From contig CAJUQT010000029.1 of NCBI GenBank assembly GCA_910588225.1, positions 1 through 51,378 of the forward strand: a stretch of 51,378 bases of DNA, given 5' to 3'. Below the pieces are notes generated by a model. That model did not search any database, was not told where the DNA came from, and worked only from the letters and a program-made list of their open reading frames with translations. Every line of letters starts with the position of its first letter. Positions within the stretch are counted from its first letter, which is position 1. The position numbers and the translations under genes were made by a program. Of the stretch, positions 16,270 to 25,726 are shown one piece after another. This stretch comes from an uncultured Acetatifactor sp. (GTDB lineage Bacteria > Bacillota > Clostridia > Lachnospirales > Lachnospiraceae).

Positions 16270-17440
16270 CTTCTTTGTCTTTTATATATAACAGTTTTAA
16301 GAGAATCGGAGTGGAGATGCTGGACACGATGATCAGCAGGATCACTGCCGTGAAATACTCCGGTGTGAGCAGTCCCACCGAAAGCCCTTTCTGGGCCACG
16401 ATCAGCGCTACCTCGCCTCTGGTCATCATGCCCACACCGATTTTGAGGCTGTCCTGAAAACGGAATCTGCAGAGCTTTGCCATCACGCCGCAGCCGATAA
16501 TTTTGGTAATCAGCGCCACGATAACGAATCCTGCGGAAAACAGCAGAAGTCCTGCGCTGACATTGTCTATACTGGTCTTCAGACCGATGCTGGCGAAGAA
16601 TATTGGGCCGAAGATGATATAGGAACTGACCTCCATCTTGCGGTCTATGTAGGAGGAATCCTGTATGGAGCAGAGAACGATACCCGCCACATAGGCTCCG
16701 GTGATATCTGCAATTCCAAAGTATTTTTCCGCCGCATAGGCGAAGAAGAAGCACAGTGCCAGACCCAGGATGGGGATTCTCTGAGTGTGGGGATAACGCT
16801 CGTCAAGCTTTTTGAATATCTTATAGACGATGAAGCCTGCCACCAGTGCCATGATGAAGAACAGCACTGTGGAGAGGACCACACTTCCGGGGTTGGATTC
16901 CGGATTCTTGAAGCCAATTACAAATGTCAGAACGATGATGCCGATGACATCGTCGATGATGGCGGCACTTAGGATAGTGGTTCCCACCTTGCCTTTTAGT
17001 TTCCCCATCTCCTTCAGGGACTGCACTGTGATGCTGACACTGGTGGCTGTCATGATAACGCCTATGAACACGGCCTTGTAGAACTCCTCCGAACCCCAGG
17101 GGGCCGCACCGTAGAAGCCCATGTACAGAAGCGCTCCTCCCAGGAGAGGGATAAATACGCCGGAGCAGGCAATCAGGAGAGCCACAGGTCCGGTCTTCAT
17201 CAGTTCTTTCAGATTTGTCTCCAGCCCTGCGGAGAACATCAGAAGTACCACGCCGATTTCTGCCATGTGAGCCAGGAAATCTGACTGCTGCACCAGTCCC
17301 AATAAGCTTGGGCCAATCAGAAGACCCGCGATGATTTCTCCCACTACCTGAGGCGCCTTGCACTTTCGGGCCAGTATCCCACAAAGCTTTGCGAAAACGA
17401 TAATAATTGCCAGATCCTTGAAAATGCCATATGTTTCCAT
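16256..17440 (-). CDS. Cation:proton antiporter, CPA2 family (NapA-like)
   Basis: This 394-residue membrane protein has about 12-13 hydrophobic segments. The CPA2 signature is clear: GEIIAGLLIGPSLLGL (34-49) and the paired aspartates in AAIIDDVIGI (Asp163-Asp164), which in NapA-type exchangers bind Na+ or H+ and mark electrogenic exchange. The C-terminal GVGMMTRGEVALIVAQKG block is also typical. There is no TrkA-N or RCK domain, unlike full-length Kef channels. It probably exchanges Na+ (or K+) for H+ at the cytoplasmic membrane. The gene stands alone on the minus strand. Confidence 0.9.
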   Translation of the reverse strand: METYGIFKDLAIIIVFAKLCGILARKCKAPQVVGEIIAGLLIGPSLLGLVQQSDFLAHMAEIGVVLLMFSAGLETNLKELMKTGPVALLIACSGVFIPLLGGALLYMGFYGAAPWGSEEFYKAVFIGVIMTATSVSITVQSLKEMGKLKGKVGTTILSAAIIDDVIGIIVLTFVIGFKNPESNPGSVVLSTVLFFIMALVAGFIVYKIFKKLDERYPHTQRIPILGLALCFFFAYAAEKYFGIADITGAYVAGIVLCSIQDSSYIDRKMEVSSYIIFGPIFFASIGLKTSIDNVSAGLLLFSAGFVIVALITKIIGCGVMAKLCRFRFQDSLKIGVGMMTRGEVALIVAQKGLSVGLLTPEYFTAVILLIIVSSISTPILLKLLYIKDKEEAAA

Positions 17441-17562
17441 AGTTCTTTCACTCTTTTCTTATTATATTAAACTCTAACCAAAGAATGATTATAGCACAAA
17501 TTTTGCCAATGTAAAGCGAAAAATGGACCTCAAAAGCAAAATTAGAGAACGAATTTTATTCG

Positions 17563-18441
17563 CTAAATCCGGTTTTTCCTTTTTTCGGGAAAGGCCTTCC
17601 GGTAAGCAGCGGCGGTGACGCCCTCATAGCGTTTGAAGAGCCGCATAAAGTATTTTTCGTCCGAAATACCTATCTGCTCACTGATTTCGGCCAGGGACAG
17701 GCCGGGCATGGAAATCAGCAGATTTTTAGCTACCCGGATGCGCTGGCGGTTCAGATACTCGGTAATGGTATATCCACTGTAACGTTTGAAGACAGAGGTC
17801 AGGTAAGAAGGATGATAGCCGAATTTCTCTGCGATGCCGGCCACAGAGAGGGTAGTATCATAGTTGAGCTGCAGCCATTCCATGAGATCGGCTATATTCA
17901 GAGGAATGCTTTCCTTCTGCTGCATCAGGTGACGGCGGAAGAAGCATTCATTTGTCAGTTCCAGCAACAGGGTGCTTTGTGCATAATTGCATTGTACGGC
18001 AGAGAGGCTGCCCAGACGTTTGGCCAGGTCCAGGAGCTGCACAAACAGCACATTGACCCGGCTGTTGGCAGAGAGAGAGCCCGTTTCAGGCAGCATGTAA
18101 CGGGGAGGGATGGTTTCGTGGAAAAAGGCAGTTATCTCCGGTTCTTCGCAGTGGGCGGCTTCTCTGTCACGAAGATAGAAATGGGTCCAGTAAAAAGACA
18201 ACTCTCCCTCGGTGGGCCGGGTGCCGAAATGATATTCTTCCGGAAATAGAAGCACAAACTGTCCGGGAGTCAGATGGTAACTGCGGCCTCCTGACTGGAT
18301 ATGTAAATTGCCCTTTGTCACGGATATCAATTCGTAGGAATCCAAGATACGTTTTGGGTGCAGGAACTGATTCTCATTGGTGAGATTGCCTGCGGATGAG
18401 AAAATGACAGGGTATGCAGCATCTGATACCAGATATAACAT
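17563..18441 (-). CDS. AraC-family transcriptional regulator
   Basis: The 292-residue protein has an N-terminal cupin-like ligand domain (SGGRSYHLTPGQFVLLFPEEYHFG) and a C-terminal pair of AraC helix-turn-helix motifs (LSVAGIAEKFGYHPSYLTSVFKRYSG and ISEQIGISDEKYFMRLFKRYEG). It is transcribed divergently from the GH127 gene and probably controls it in response to an arabinose-containing sugar. The shared 283-base intergenic region contains a 14-bp palindrome and another inverted repeat as possible sites. The ligand is inferred from the neighbour only. Confidence 0.9.
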   Translation of the reverse strand: MLYLVSDAAYPVIFSSAGNLTNENQFLHPKRILDSYELISVTKGNLHIQSGGRSYHLTPGQFVLLFPEEYHFGTRPTEGELSFYWTHFYLRDREAAHCEEPEITAFFHETIPPRYMLPETGSLSANSRVNVLFVQLLDLAKRLGSLSAVQCNYAQSTLLLELTNECFFRRHLMQQKESIPLNIADLMEWLQLNYDTTLSVAGIAEKFGYHPSYLTSVFKRYSGYTITEYLNRQRIRVAKNLLISMPGLSLAEISEQIGISDEKYFMRLFKRYEGVTAAAYRKAFPEKRKNRI

Positions 18442-18724
18442 CTAAGATTTATCCACCTTTCCTTGAAAACTGTAGGTTGTGATTCTTTATGAAAATGATA
18501 ACATAAATTTCAGGGACAGACAATTCCTGGGATGCAGATATTTGTTTTTGTACACAATCGAATCCGTATCTTTTCCGGAAAAGTTTCTATATCGGGAATG
18601 ACAGATTTTGTCCTGTCAGGGAATACCGCCTGTGTACCATGTGAGTACTATAAATCTGTGTAACAGTTCAATATTGTGTGATATAAAATATGCAGACAGG
18701 AGAAAGAGAAGGAGAGGTATCAGG
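18442..18724. promoter_or_regulatory. Divergent promoter region, araC-type / GH127
   Basis: The region holds CTTTTCCGGAAAAG, a perfect 14-bp palindrome (18570-18583), and TGACAG-N8-CTGTCA (18599-18618). Either could be an operator for the AraC regulator or another factor. No strong consensus promoter is evident towards GH127, as expected of an activated promoter. The first in-frame GTG at 18608 falls inside the second inverted repeat and is unlikely to be a start. Confidence 0.45.
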
Positions 18725-20668
18725 ATGAGTAAAAAAGGAAATGAAGTCGGAAGTAATCAGGTTAAGATTGTGGATGCATTCTGGTCGCAGATGCAGGAGA
18801 GGGTAATCGATGTGGTAATCCCTTTTCAGGAGAAGGTATTGAATGATGAGGTTCCCGGGGTGGCGAAGAGTCATGCCATTGAGAATTTCCGGATTGCGGC
18901 GGGATTGAGCCAGGGAGAGTTTTATGGAATGGTGTTCCAGGACAGTGATGTGGCAAAGTGGCTGGAAGGGGTGGCTTATTCCCTGACAGTAAAGCCGGAC
19001 GCCGCTCTGGAGGCCAGAGCGGACGATATTATTGAGATTATAGAGAAAGCCCAGCAGCCGGACGGATATCTGGATACCTATTTTATCGTAAAGGAGCCCG
19101 GGCACCGCTGGCAGAATCTTCATGAATGTCATGAGCTGTACTGTGCGGGGCACATGATGGAGGCAGGAGCGGCCTACTTTGAAGCCACAGGAAAGGACAG
19201 ACTTCTCCATGTGGTGGAGCGTCTGGCTGACCATATCATAGATCGATTTGGTCCTGGAAAGGAGAATGAGAAAGGGATTCCAGGACATCAGGAAGTGGAA
19301 ATCGGCCTGATGAAGCTTTATCATGTGACAGGAAAAGAAAAGTATAAAGAAATGGCAAGGCATTTCCTGGAAGAAAGAGGGAAAAATCCGGACTATTTCT
19401 ATGAGGAGAAGATGAGAAGAGGCTGGCAGCACTGGGGACCGTACAACACGGAGAAGCCGGATGTGGCATACAACCAGGCCCATGAGACCGTCTATGACCA
19501 AAAAGAGGCGGTGGGCCATGCTGTGAGAGCTTTGTATATGTATACAGCTATGGCGGATGTGGCCGGTACTGACGGGGATGAGAGGCTGTATCAGGCATGC
19601 AGAACGTTGTGGGAGAACATTGTAAATCAGAAGCTGTACATTACCGGCGGAATCGGCGGCAATCCTGAGGGAGAGGCTTTTTCCGGTAATTACGAGCTGC
19701 CCAATGACATGGCTTATGCGGAAACCTGTGCTTCCATTGCAATGGTGTTTTTTGCCCATCGTATGTTGGAGATGGAGCTGGATGGCGGTTATGCGGACAT
19801 TATGGAGAAGGAATTGTATAACAGCACCATCAGCGGCATGCAGCTGGATGGGAAGAAATATTTCTATGTAAATCCGCTGGAATCGGAACCGGGAGTGTCC
19901 GGGAAATTGTTCGGCTACAAACATTCTCTGCCGGTGAGGCCAGGGTGGTATGCCTGTGCCTGCTGCCCGCCCAATCTGGTGCGGCTGGTGACTTCTCTGG
20001 GGAAATACTGCTGGAGTGAAAGTGATTCTGCCATCTATTCACATCTGATGATAGGACAGAAGGCGGAGCTGGAAAAAGCAGAGATTACGCTTGAGACGAC
20101 ATATCCGTGGGAGGGGAAAGCCGACTATTTTGTTGTGCCGAAGACAGAAGAGGAATTTACGCTGGCAATTCATATTCCTTATTATATAGACTTTGAAAAG
20201 GAGGAAAATTGCCTGAGCCTCAACGGAGAAAAGCTGGATGTCCGGAAGCTGCTGAACAAGGGCTACGTATATATTACAAGAAAATGGCGTGCCGGGGATA
20301 CTGTATCTCTGCAGTTCCCTCTGGAGGTGCGCAGGGCGTATGCCAATCAGCATGTGCGGGAGAATGCAGGATGTGTGGCACTTCTGCGGGGACCGATGGT
20401 GTATTGCTTTGAAGGGGTGGATAACGGTGAAATGATTCAGAGTCTGCGAATACCAAAGGACCTGAAAGCGACTCCATTTACCTGTGAAGAAGGTGTTCTG
20501 AAAGGAAATGTGCTGCTTTCCATAGAGGGGTATCGCATGGCCGGAAGCGACGAACTGTACAGCGAGAAACCACCAGTGAAGGAAAAGGCAAAGCTTACAG
20601 CCGTTCCCTATTATGCGTGGGCAAATCGCGGTGAGAACCAGATGCGGGTGTGGATGCAGGAGGAGTAA
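18725..20668 (+). CDS. GH127 beta-L-arabinofuranosidase
   Basis: This is a member of glycoside hydrolase family 127 (HypBA1 type), which removes beta-L-arabinofuranose from plant glycans. The cysteine-nucleophile zinc site is complete: AETCA gives Glu333 and Cys335, and CACCPPN gives the nucleophile Cys413 and Cys414. The likely acid residue is Glu317 in GEAF. There is no signal peptide, so it acts on imported oligosaccharides in the cytoplasm. ATG 18725 follows GGAGAGG; the frame extends to 18608 but the extra 39 codons are not family-like. The length of 647 residues is normal. The divergent AraC gene is its likely regulator. No sugar transporter lies beside it. Confidence 0.92.
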   Translation: MSKKGNEVGSNQVKIVDAFWSQMQERVIDVVIPFQEKVLNDEVPGVAKSHAIENFRIAAGLSQGEFYGMVFQDSDVAKWLEGVAYSLTVKPDAALEARADDIIEIIEKAQQPDGYLDTYFIVKEPGHRWQNLHECHELYCAGHMMEAGAAYFEATGKDRLLHVVERLADHIIDRFGPGKENEKGIPGHQEVEIGLMKLYHVTGKEKYKEMARHFLEERGKNPDYFYEEKMRRGWQHWGPYNTEKPDVAYNQAHETVYDQKEAVGHAVRALYMYTAMADVAGTDGDERLYQACRTLWENIVNQKLYITGGIGGNPEGEAFSGNYELPNDMAYAETCASIAMVFFAHRMLEMELDGGYADIMEKELYNSTISGMQLDGKKYFYVNPLESEPGVSGKLFGYKHSLPVRPGWYACACCPPNLVRLVTSLGKYCWSESDSAIYSHLMIGQKAELEKAEITLETTYPWEGKADYFVVPKTEEEFTLAIHIPYYIDFEKEENCLSLNGEKLDVRKLLNKGYVYITRKWRAGDTVSLQFPLEVRRAYANQHVRENAGCVALLRGPMVYCFEGVDNGEMIQSLRIPKDLKATPFTCEEGVLKGNVLLSIEGYRMAGSDELYSEKPPVKEKAKLTAVPYYAWANRGENQMRVWMQEE

Positions 20669-20776
20669 TGCCGGAAGCGGGGAACAAACTGCCGGAACCT
20701 CTTGTAAAATGGAATGCTATCGTATATAATGGGCGGTGCATGAAAATTTACGGAGAAAGAGAAAGGCGTGATTTGT

Positions 20777-22153
20777 ATGGAAACGATTAAGAAATTTTTT
20801 GAACCTGTGGATATGACGGAAGGCACGCCCTGGAAGAAGATTGTCTTTTTTACGGTCCCCATGCTGGTGGGGAACATTGCCCAGCAGCTCTACAATACGG
20901 TGGACAGCGTTGTAGTGGGAAATTACGTGGGAGACAATGCGCTGGCGGCAGTGGGGAGCGCCGGGCCTATCTTAAACCTGCTGATAGTCCTGTTTGTGGG
21001 AATCAGCGTGGGGGCCGGCATCATGGTGTCGCAGTACTTCGGGGCAAAGGAGAGAGAGGAACTCTCCACCACCATTGGGAACTGTATCACGCTCACAGGG
21101 ATAGCGACGATTTTTGTGATGATTGTGGCATCTCTGGTGGCGAGACCTCTGCTGGAACTTCTGGATACACCGGAATCCATTATTGACTGGTGTCATTCGT
21201 ATCTGCTGATTTTATTTATCGGTTCCTCGGGGCTGGCGTTTTACAATATCCTCAGCGGAATTCTGAGAGGCCTGGGAGACTCCATGTCTGCTCTCGTCTA
21301 TCTTCTGGTATCAACCCTTGTCAACATTGTGTTGGATCTGGTGTTTGTGGCAAAGCTGGACATGGGGGTGAACGGTGTGGCGCTGGCCACGGTGATTGCC
21401 CAGATAGTTTCCGCTCTGCTGTGTCTGTTCAGGCTAATGCGGATGACAGAGCTTTTTGATCTGCGGCCGGCTTATCTGAAGCTGCAGAAAAAGCATACGA
21501 TGAAAATCATTCAGCTGGGTCTTCCCTCCGGCATTACCCAGGCAATTTTCTCCATGGCGATGATTGTGGTACAGTCTCTGACCAACAGTTTCGGGGAAAT
21601 GTTTATAGCGGCCAACGTAATCATCATGCGTGTGGACGGATTTGCCATGATGCCGAACTTCTCCTTCGGCACGGCAATGACTACCTATGCCGGCCAGAAT
21701 GTAGGCGCCAAAATGTATGACAGAGTGGAGAAAGGTGCGAAGCAGGGAACCGCCATATCCATGGCCACATCCACTGTATTGACAGGAATGATTCTGCTCT
21801 TTGGAAAGGCACTGATGGGAATCTTTACGAAGACGCCGGAGCTGGTGGAGCTGAGTCGGAATATGATGGGAATTCTGGCAGTGGGCTATATTGCCATGGC
21901 GGTTACCCAGAGTCTGTCCGGGGTTATGCGCGGGGCCGGAGACACGGTGACGCCCATGTGGATTTCCATTGCCACAACGGTTCTGATTCGAGTGCCCATC
22001 GCCTATGGAATCGCTTTTTTCACCAGATCACCGGAGTTTCCGGGGGGCAGGCAGGAATGTATCTTTATATCACTGCTGGCTTCATGGGTGTTTGGGGCAA
22101 TTATTACCTTTTTCTTCTACAAGCGCGGAAAGTGGAAGGAGAAGGCAGTATAA
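20777..22153 (+). CDS. MATE-family multidrug/Na+ exporter
   Basis: The 458-residue protein has 12 predicted membrane segments and MATE hallmarks: the N-terminal TPWKKIVFFTVPMLVGNIAQQLYNTVDSVVVG, QYFGAKEREEL, and the second-half repeat GLPSGITQAIFSM. Close relatives are the MepA/NorM-like exporters of Clostridia that expel cationic compounds using an ion gradient. ATG 20777 follows AAAGG at a good distance; GTG 20768 is an in-frame alternative. It starts about 110 bases after the GH127 gene and may be cotranscribed. The substrate is unknown. Confidence 0.92.
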   Translation: METIKKFFEPVDMTEGTPWKKIVFFTVPMLVGNIAQQLYNTVDSVVVGNYVGDNALAAVGSAGPILNLLIVLFVGISVGAGIMVSQYFGAKEREELSTTIGNCITLTGIATIFVMIVASLVARPLLELLDTPESIIDWCHSYLLILFIGSSGLAFYNILSGILRGLGDSMSALVYLLVSTLVNIVLDLVFVAKLDMGVNGVALATVIAQIVSALLCLFRLMRMTELFDLRPAYLKLQKKHTMKIIQLGLPSGITQAIFSMAMIVVQSLTNSFGEMFIAANVIIMRVDGFAMMPNFSFGTAMTTYAGQNVGAKMYDRVEKGAKQGTAISMATSTVLTGMILLFGKALMGIFTKTPELVELSRNMMGILAVGYIAMAVTQSLSGVMRGAGDTVTPMWISIATTVLIRVPIAYGIAFFTRSPEFPGGRQECIFISLLASWVFGAIITFFFYKRGKWKEKAV

Positions 22154-22179
22154 AGGCGGCAATTACATAAAAACAGAAC

Positions 22180-22207
22180 AAAAAGCCGGTCAGAAAGCCG
22201 GTTTTTT
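22180..22207 (+). terminator. Rho-independent terminator after the MATE gene
   Basis: A stem of AAAAA-(G)-CCGG pairs with CCGG-TTTTT around an eight-base loop, with one bulged G, and ends in six T residues. It is placed 27 bases after the stop. Confidence 0.6.
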
Positions 22208-22230
22208 GCTATCGTGAAAGGCGGATAATT

Positions 22231-23511
22231 TTGGAGAAGAGAGATACAAAATACCTGCGTTATCTGCAGATATTAAGAGAAGAACTGATTCCGGCCATGG
22301 GATGTACAGAGCCAATTGCCATTGCCTACGGGGCGGCCCGGGCAAGGGTGCTTCTTGGGGAAAAGCCGGAGAGAATTCTGGTGGAAGCCAGCGGGAATCT
22401 GATTAAAAATGTCAAGAGTGTGGTGGTTCCCAACACAGGAGGCCTGAAAGGAATCCAGGCAGCGGCGGCGGCGGGAGCGCTGGCCGGGAAACCGGAAAAG
22501 GCGCTGGAGGTGATCGCGGATATCACGGAGGAACAGAAGGGAGAACTGGCATCTTTCCTGGAAAAGGATTCGGTGGAAGTCCGTTTTCTGGACAGTGAAT
22601 TTCCTCTTGACCTTATTATATCTGCGGAAGGAACCGGACATCGCACAAAGGTGAGAATCGCACAGTATCATACCAATGTGGTACTGGAGGAAAAGGACGG
22701 GCAGGTGATATTCCGGAAGCAGGAAACGGGTGCGGAAGAGGGATTGACGGACCGCAGTATCCTGAACGTAAAGGATATATTGGACTTTGCGGAGTCAGTG
22801 GATGTGGAAGAAGTCAAAGAGACACTGGATAAACAGATTTCCTGCAATATGGCCATTGCGGAGGAGGGAATCAGGAATTCTTACGGTGCCAATGTGGGAA
22901 GTGTGCTGTTGAATCTATATGGAAATGAGATTCATAACCGGGCCAAAGCTATGGCGGCTGCCGGATCTGACGCCAGAATGAGCGGCTGTGAGCTGCCGGT
23001 GATAATCAATTCCGGGAGCGGCAATCAGGGGATTACTGTCAGCGTTCCCGTGATTGAATATGCCAGAGAATTGAAGGTGGGACAGGAGAAGCTGTATCGG
23101 GCTCTTGTGCTGTCCAATCTCCTGGCCATTCATCAGAAGACAGGAATAGGCCGGCTGTCGGCGTACTGCGGCGCTGTCAGCGCCGGAAGTGCCGCGGGGG
23201 CGGCGATTGCTTACCTGTATGGAGGAGATTATAAGACCATCGCACATTGTCTGGTAAATTCTCTGGCAGTGACTTCGGGAATGATATGCGACGGAGCAAA
23301 AGCTTCCTGTGCCGCCAAGATTGCATTTTCCATCGAATCTGCTTTGCTGGGTTATGAGATGTATAAAATGGGCAGTCAGTTCCGGGACGGAGAAGGAATT
23401 GTCAGGAAAGGTGTGGAAAATACCATTGCAAATGTAGGACGTCTGAGCAAAGAAGGTATGAGAGAGACAGACAGGGAGATTCTGAAAATGATGACGGAAA
23501 CCAGGTGCTGA
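22231..23511 (+). CDS. L-cysteine desulfidase-like Fe-S enzyme (CyuA/YhaM, UPF0597)
   Basis: The 426-residue protein belongs to the UPF0597/serine-dehydratase-alpha-like family that includes CyuA (YhaM), which breaks cysteine into pyruvate, ammonia and sulfide. Conserved cysteines likely to hold a 4Fe-4S cluster are visible in MGCTEP, SAYCGAVSAG and GMICDGAKASCAAK. The N-terminal MGCTEPIAIAYGAA is the family signature. The start is TTG 22231 with AAAGGCGG about ten bases upstream; no ATG is available before the signature. It stands between two terminators, so it is probably a single-gene unit. The substrate could be another hydroxyl- or thiol-amino acid. Confidence 0.85.
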   Translation: MEKRDTKYLRYLQILREELIPAMGCTEPIAIAYGAARARVLLGEKPERILVEASGNLIKNVKSVVVPNTGGLKGIQAAAAAGALAGKPEKALEVIADITEEQKGELASFLEKDSVEVRFLDSEFPLDLIISAEGTGHRTKVRIAQYHTNVVLEEKDGQVIFRKQETGAEEGLTDRSILNVKDILDFAESVDVEEVKETLDKQISCNMAIAEEGIRNSYGANVGSVLLNLYGNEIHNRAKAMAAAGSDARMSGCELPVIINSGSGNQGITVSVPVIEYARELKVGQEKLYRALVLSNLLAIHQKTGIGRLSAYCGAVSAGSAAGAAIAYLYGGDYKTIAHCLVNSLAVTSGMICDGAKASCAAKIAFSIESALLGYEMYKMGSQFRDGEGIVRKGVENTIANVGRLSKEGMRETDREILKMMTETRC

Positions 23512-23527
23512 ACAGGCTGTGGAATAT

Positions 23528-23564
23528 GAACGGGGTTGTCCGCTTTCAAGGGACAGCCCCGTTC
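23528..23564. terminator. Bidirectional terminator between convergent genes
   Basis: A 14-bp stem with one G-U pair (23528-23541 with 23551-23564) and a nine-base loop lies between the convergent Fe-S enzyme and debranching-enzyme genes. T-runs are weak on both sides, but placement and stability fit a shared terminator. Confidence 0.65.
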
Positions 23565-23575
23565 CACACACTCTT

Positions 23576-25708
23576 TCAGAGACTCCGGCCTGTGAACACC
23601 GCCACAGAGCGGGGACGCATGATAAATTCATGGTCGATACGGACTTCTTCTCCTTCCTGGTAGAAATAACGATTCTGTTCGTCTCCCCAGGTATTGACGC
23701 TCAGATACCAGTCCAGGGGACATTCCAGTTCCGGCAGGGTGATTTGCACATCTTCCCAGTGACTGTTGACAGCTACATATACCAGGTCGTCTGCCTTGGT
23801 CTCCGGATTGTAGCCGGCAAAGCTTACAGCCAGAGTTTTGGCGTCCTGGGGAATATAGACTTCTTTTGCGTTGACATTGTGGGTGTGCATCGGTTCCATG
23901 CCGCAGACTGCTTCCGGAAGCATTTTGCGGATGACGGGATGGGTGTGTCTGTAATGGATCATGAATTTGAAAAATTCGAACAACTCCCTGTTTTTCTCCA
24001 GCAGACTCCAGTCCAGCCATGAAATTTCATTGTCCTGACAATAGGCGTTATTATTGCCGGACTGAGAATTCCCGAATTCGTCTCCGGCCAGGAACATGGG
24101 AGTTCCACGGCTGCACATCAATACGGCGCAGGCATTGCGCATCATGCGGAAGCGCAGAGAGAGAATTTCAGGATTGTCAGTGTCACCTTCTGCACCGCAG
24201 TTCCAGCTGCGGTTATCGTCGGAACCGTCCGTATTATTCCAGCCGTTTCTCTCATTGTGTTTTTCGTTATAAGAGTATAGATCATACAGCGTAAAGCCGT
24301 CATGGCAGGTGAGAAAATTGACACAGGAATTATAGCCCGCATAATTGTTCGTGTTGTCGGAATAGAATCCGCCATAGAGATCGCCGGAACCGGAAATGCT
24401 CCATGCGGCTTCCCAGGAATGCCAGAAATCACCCTTTAGAAAGGCTCTGAGAGAATCCCGGTAACGGCCGTTCCATTCGGCCCAGCGCCTGCTGGCCGGG
24501 AACTTCCCTACCTGATACAATCCGCCTGCGTCCCAGGCTTCCGCAATCAGCTTTACATTGCGCAGTACGGGATCCATGGCCAGAAGCTCCAGAAGAGGCG
24601 GATTGTTTAAGGGAGACCCATCCTCATGCCTTCCCAGAATACTGGCAAGATCAAAGCGGAAGCCGTCAACCCGGTAATTAACCGTCCAATAGCGCAGACA
24701 TTCCAGAATCATCTGACGAACGGCAGGGTGGTTGCAGTTCAGGGTATTGCCGCAGCCGCTGAAATTATAGTAGTTTCCACTGGGTGTCAGCATATAGTAA
24801 ACCTTGTTGTCAAAGCCTTTGAAGCAAAAGGTGGGTCCCTTTTCGTTGCCTTCTGCCGTGTGATTGAACACCACATCCAGGATGACTTCAATGCCATTGT
24901 CATGCAGCGCTTTGATGAGAACTTTCAATTCAGTGCCTTCCTGGTTGTACTCATCTCCGGCGATATATCCTGAATTGGGGGCAAAAAAGCTTACCGTATT
25001 ATACCCCCAGTAGTCAAGAAGCCTTTCGCCGTTTATCTCCCTGGCGTTCATTGTCTCGTCAAATTCGAAAATGGGCATCAGCTCTACGGCATTGATTCCA
25101 AGTTCCTTCAGATAAGGAATTTTCTCCATCAGGCCGGCAAAGGTTCCACGATGGGTCACACCGGAGGAGGGATGATAGGTAAAACCTCTCACATGCAGCT
25201 CATAAATGACCAAATCGCTCATGGTACGAGAGGATTGGGGCATATCTCCCCAGTCAAAAGAATCCCGTATGACACGGGCATGATAGCTTCCAGGCGTCTG
25301 GCTTCCCCATTGCCTCTGACCGGCTACCGAACGGGCATATGGGTCCAGGAGAACGGCATTCCGATCAAATATAAGACCGTTTTCCGGCTCATAAGGACCG
25401 TCTACCTGGTAGGCGTATTCAAATTCCTCAATATCCAGTCCGAATACAATCATGGAATAGACATCTCCGATTTTATAAGCTTCGGGAAAGGGAAGTCTGG
25501 CATAAGGGGTAACTGCATTTCTGTGAAACAGGAGAAGCGTGCATGAAGTACCGTAGTGGGTATGGACGGTAAAGTTTACGCCCACCGGGAGCATCATTGC
25601 TCCGTGAACGTCAAAAAGTCCTGGACGGACAGGAAAACCTTCAATTTCAGCCATCGGCGTCAGCGACCGGTGAATTTCAGGGATATAAGTCTGGGTATAG
25701 AGTTTCAA
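23576..25708 (-). CDS. glgX: Glycogen debranching enzyme / isoamylase-type GH13 (GlgX-like)
   Basis: This 710-residue GH13_11 enzyme cleaves alpha-1,6 branches in glycogen or limit dextrins. It has an N-terminal CBM48-like domain (VNFTVHTHYGTSCTLLLF), then the catalytic barrel: VIYELHVRGFT, DVVFNHT, the nucleophile region VDGFRFDLAS, acid/base LIAEAWDAGG and the third carboxylate in FLTCHDGFTL. All catalytic residues are present. The start is TTG at 25708 with AGGAGG six bases upstream on the minus strand. No other glycogen genes lie nearby, so it appears detached from a glg operon. GlgX versus isoamylase or pullulanase is judged from motif style. Confidence 0.88.
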   Translation of the reverse strand: MKLYTQTYIPEIHRSLTPMAEIEGFPVRPGLFDVHGAMMLPVGVNFTVHTHYGTSCTLLLFHRNAVTPYARLPFPEAYKIGDVYSMIVFGLDIEEFEYAYQVDGPYEPENGLIFDRNAVLLDPYARSVAGQRQWGSQTPGSYHARVIRDSFDWGDMPQSSRTMSDLVIYELHVRGFTYHPSSGVTHRGTFAGLMEKIPYLKELGINAVELMPIFEFDETMNAREINGERLLDYWGYNTVSFFAPNSGYIAGDEYNQEGTELKVLIKALHDNGIEVILDVVFNHTAEGNEKGPTFCFKGFDNKVYYMLTPSGNYYNFSGCGNTLNCNHPAVRQMILECLRYWTVNYRVDGFRFDLASILGRHEDGSPLNNPPLLELLAMDPVLRNVKLIAEAWDAGGLYQVGKFPASRRWAEWNGRYRDSLRAFLKGDFWHSWEAAWSISGSGDLYGGFYSDNTNNYAGYNSCVNFLTCHDGFTLYDLYSYNEKHNERNGWNNTDGSDDNRSWNCGAEGDTDNPEILSLRFRMMRNACAVLMCSRGTPMFLAGDEFGNSQSGNNNAYCQDNEISWLDWSLLEKNRELFEFFKFMIHYRHTHPVIRKMLPEAVCGMEPMHTHNVNAKEVYIPQDAKTLAVSFAGYNPETKADDLVYVAVNSHWEDVQITLPELECPLDWYLSVNTWGDEQNRYFYQEGEEVRIDHEFIMRPRSVAVFTGRSL

Positions 25709-25726
25709 ATTATGCCTCCTGTTGTT

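Noticed and set aside
18668..19924. Minus-strand ORF of 418 residues
   Set aside because: It is a shadow of the GH127 gene with no ribosome site; the plus strand has complete catalytic motifs.
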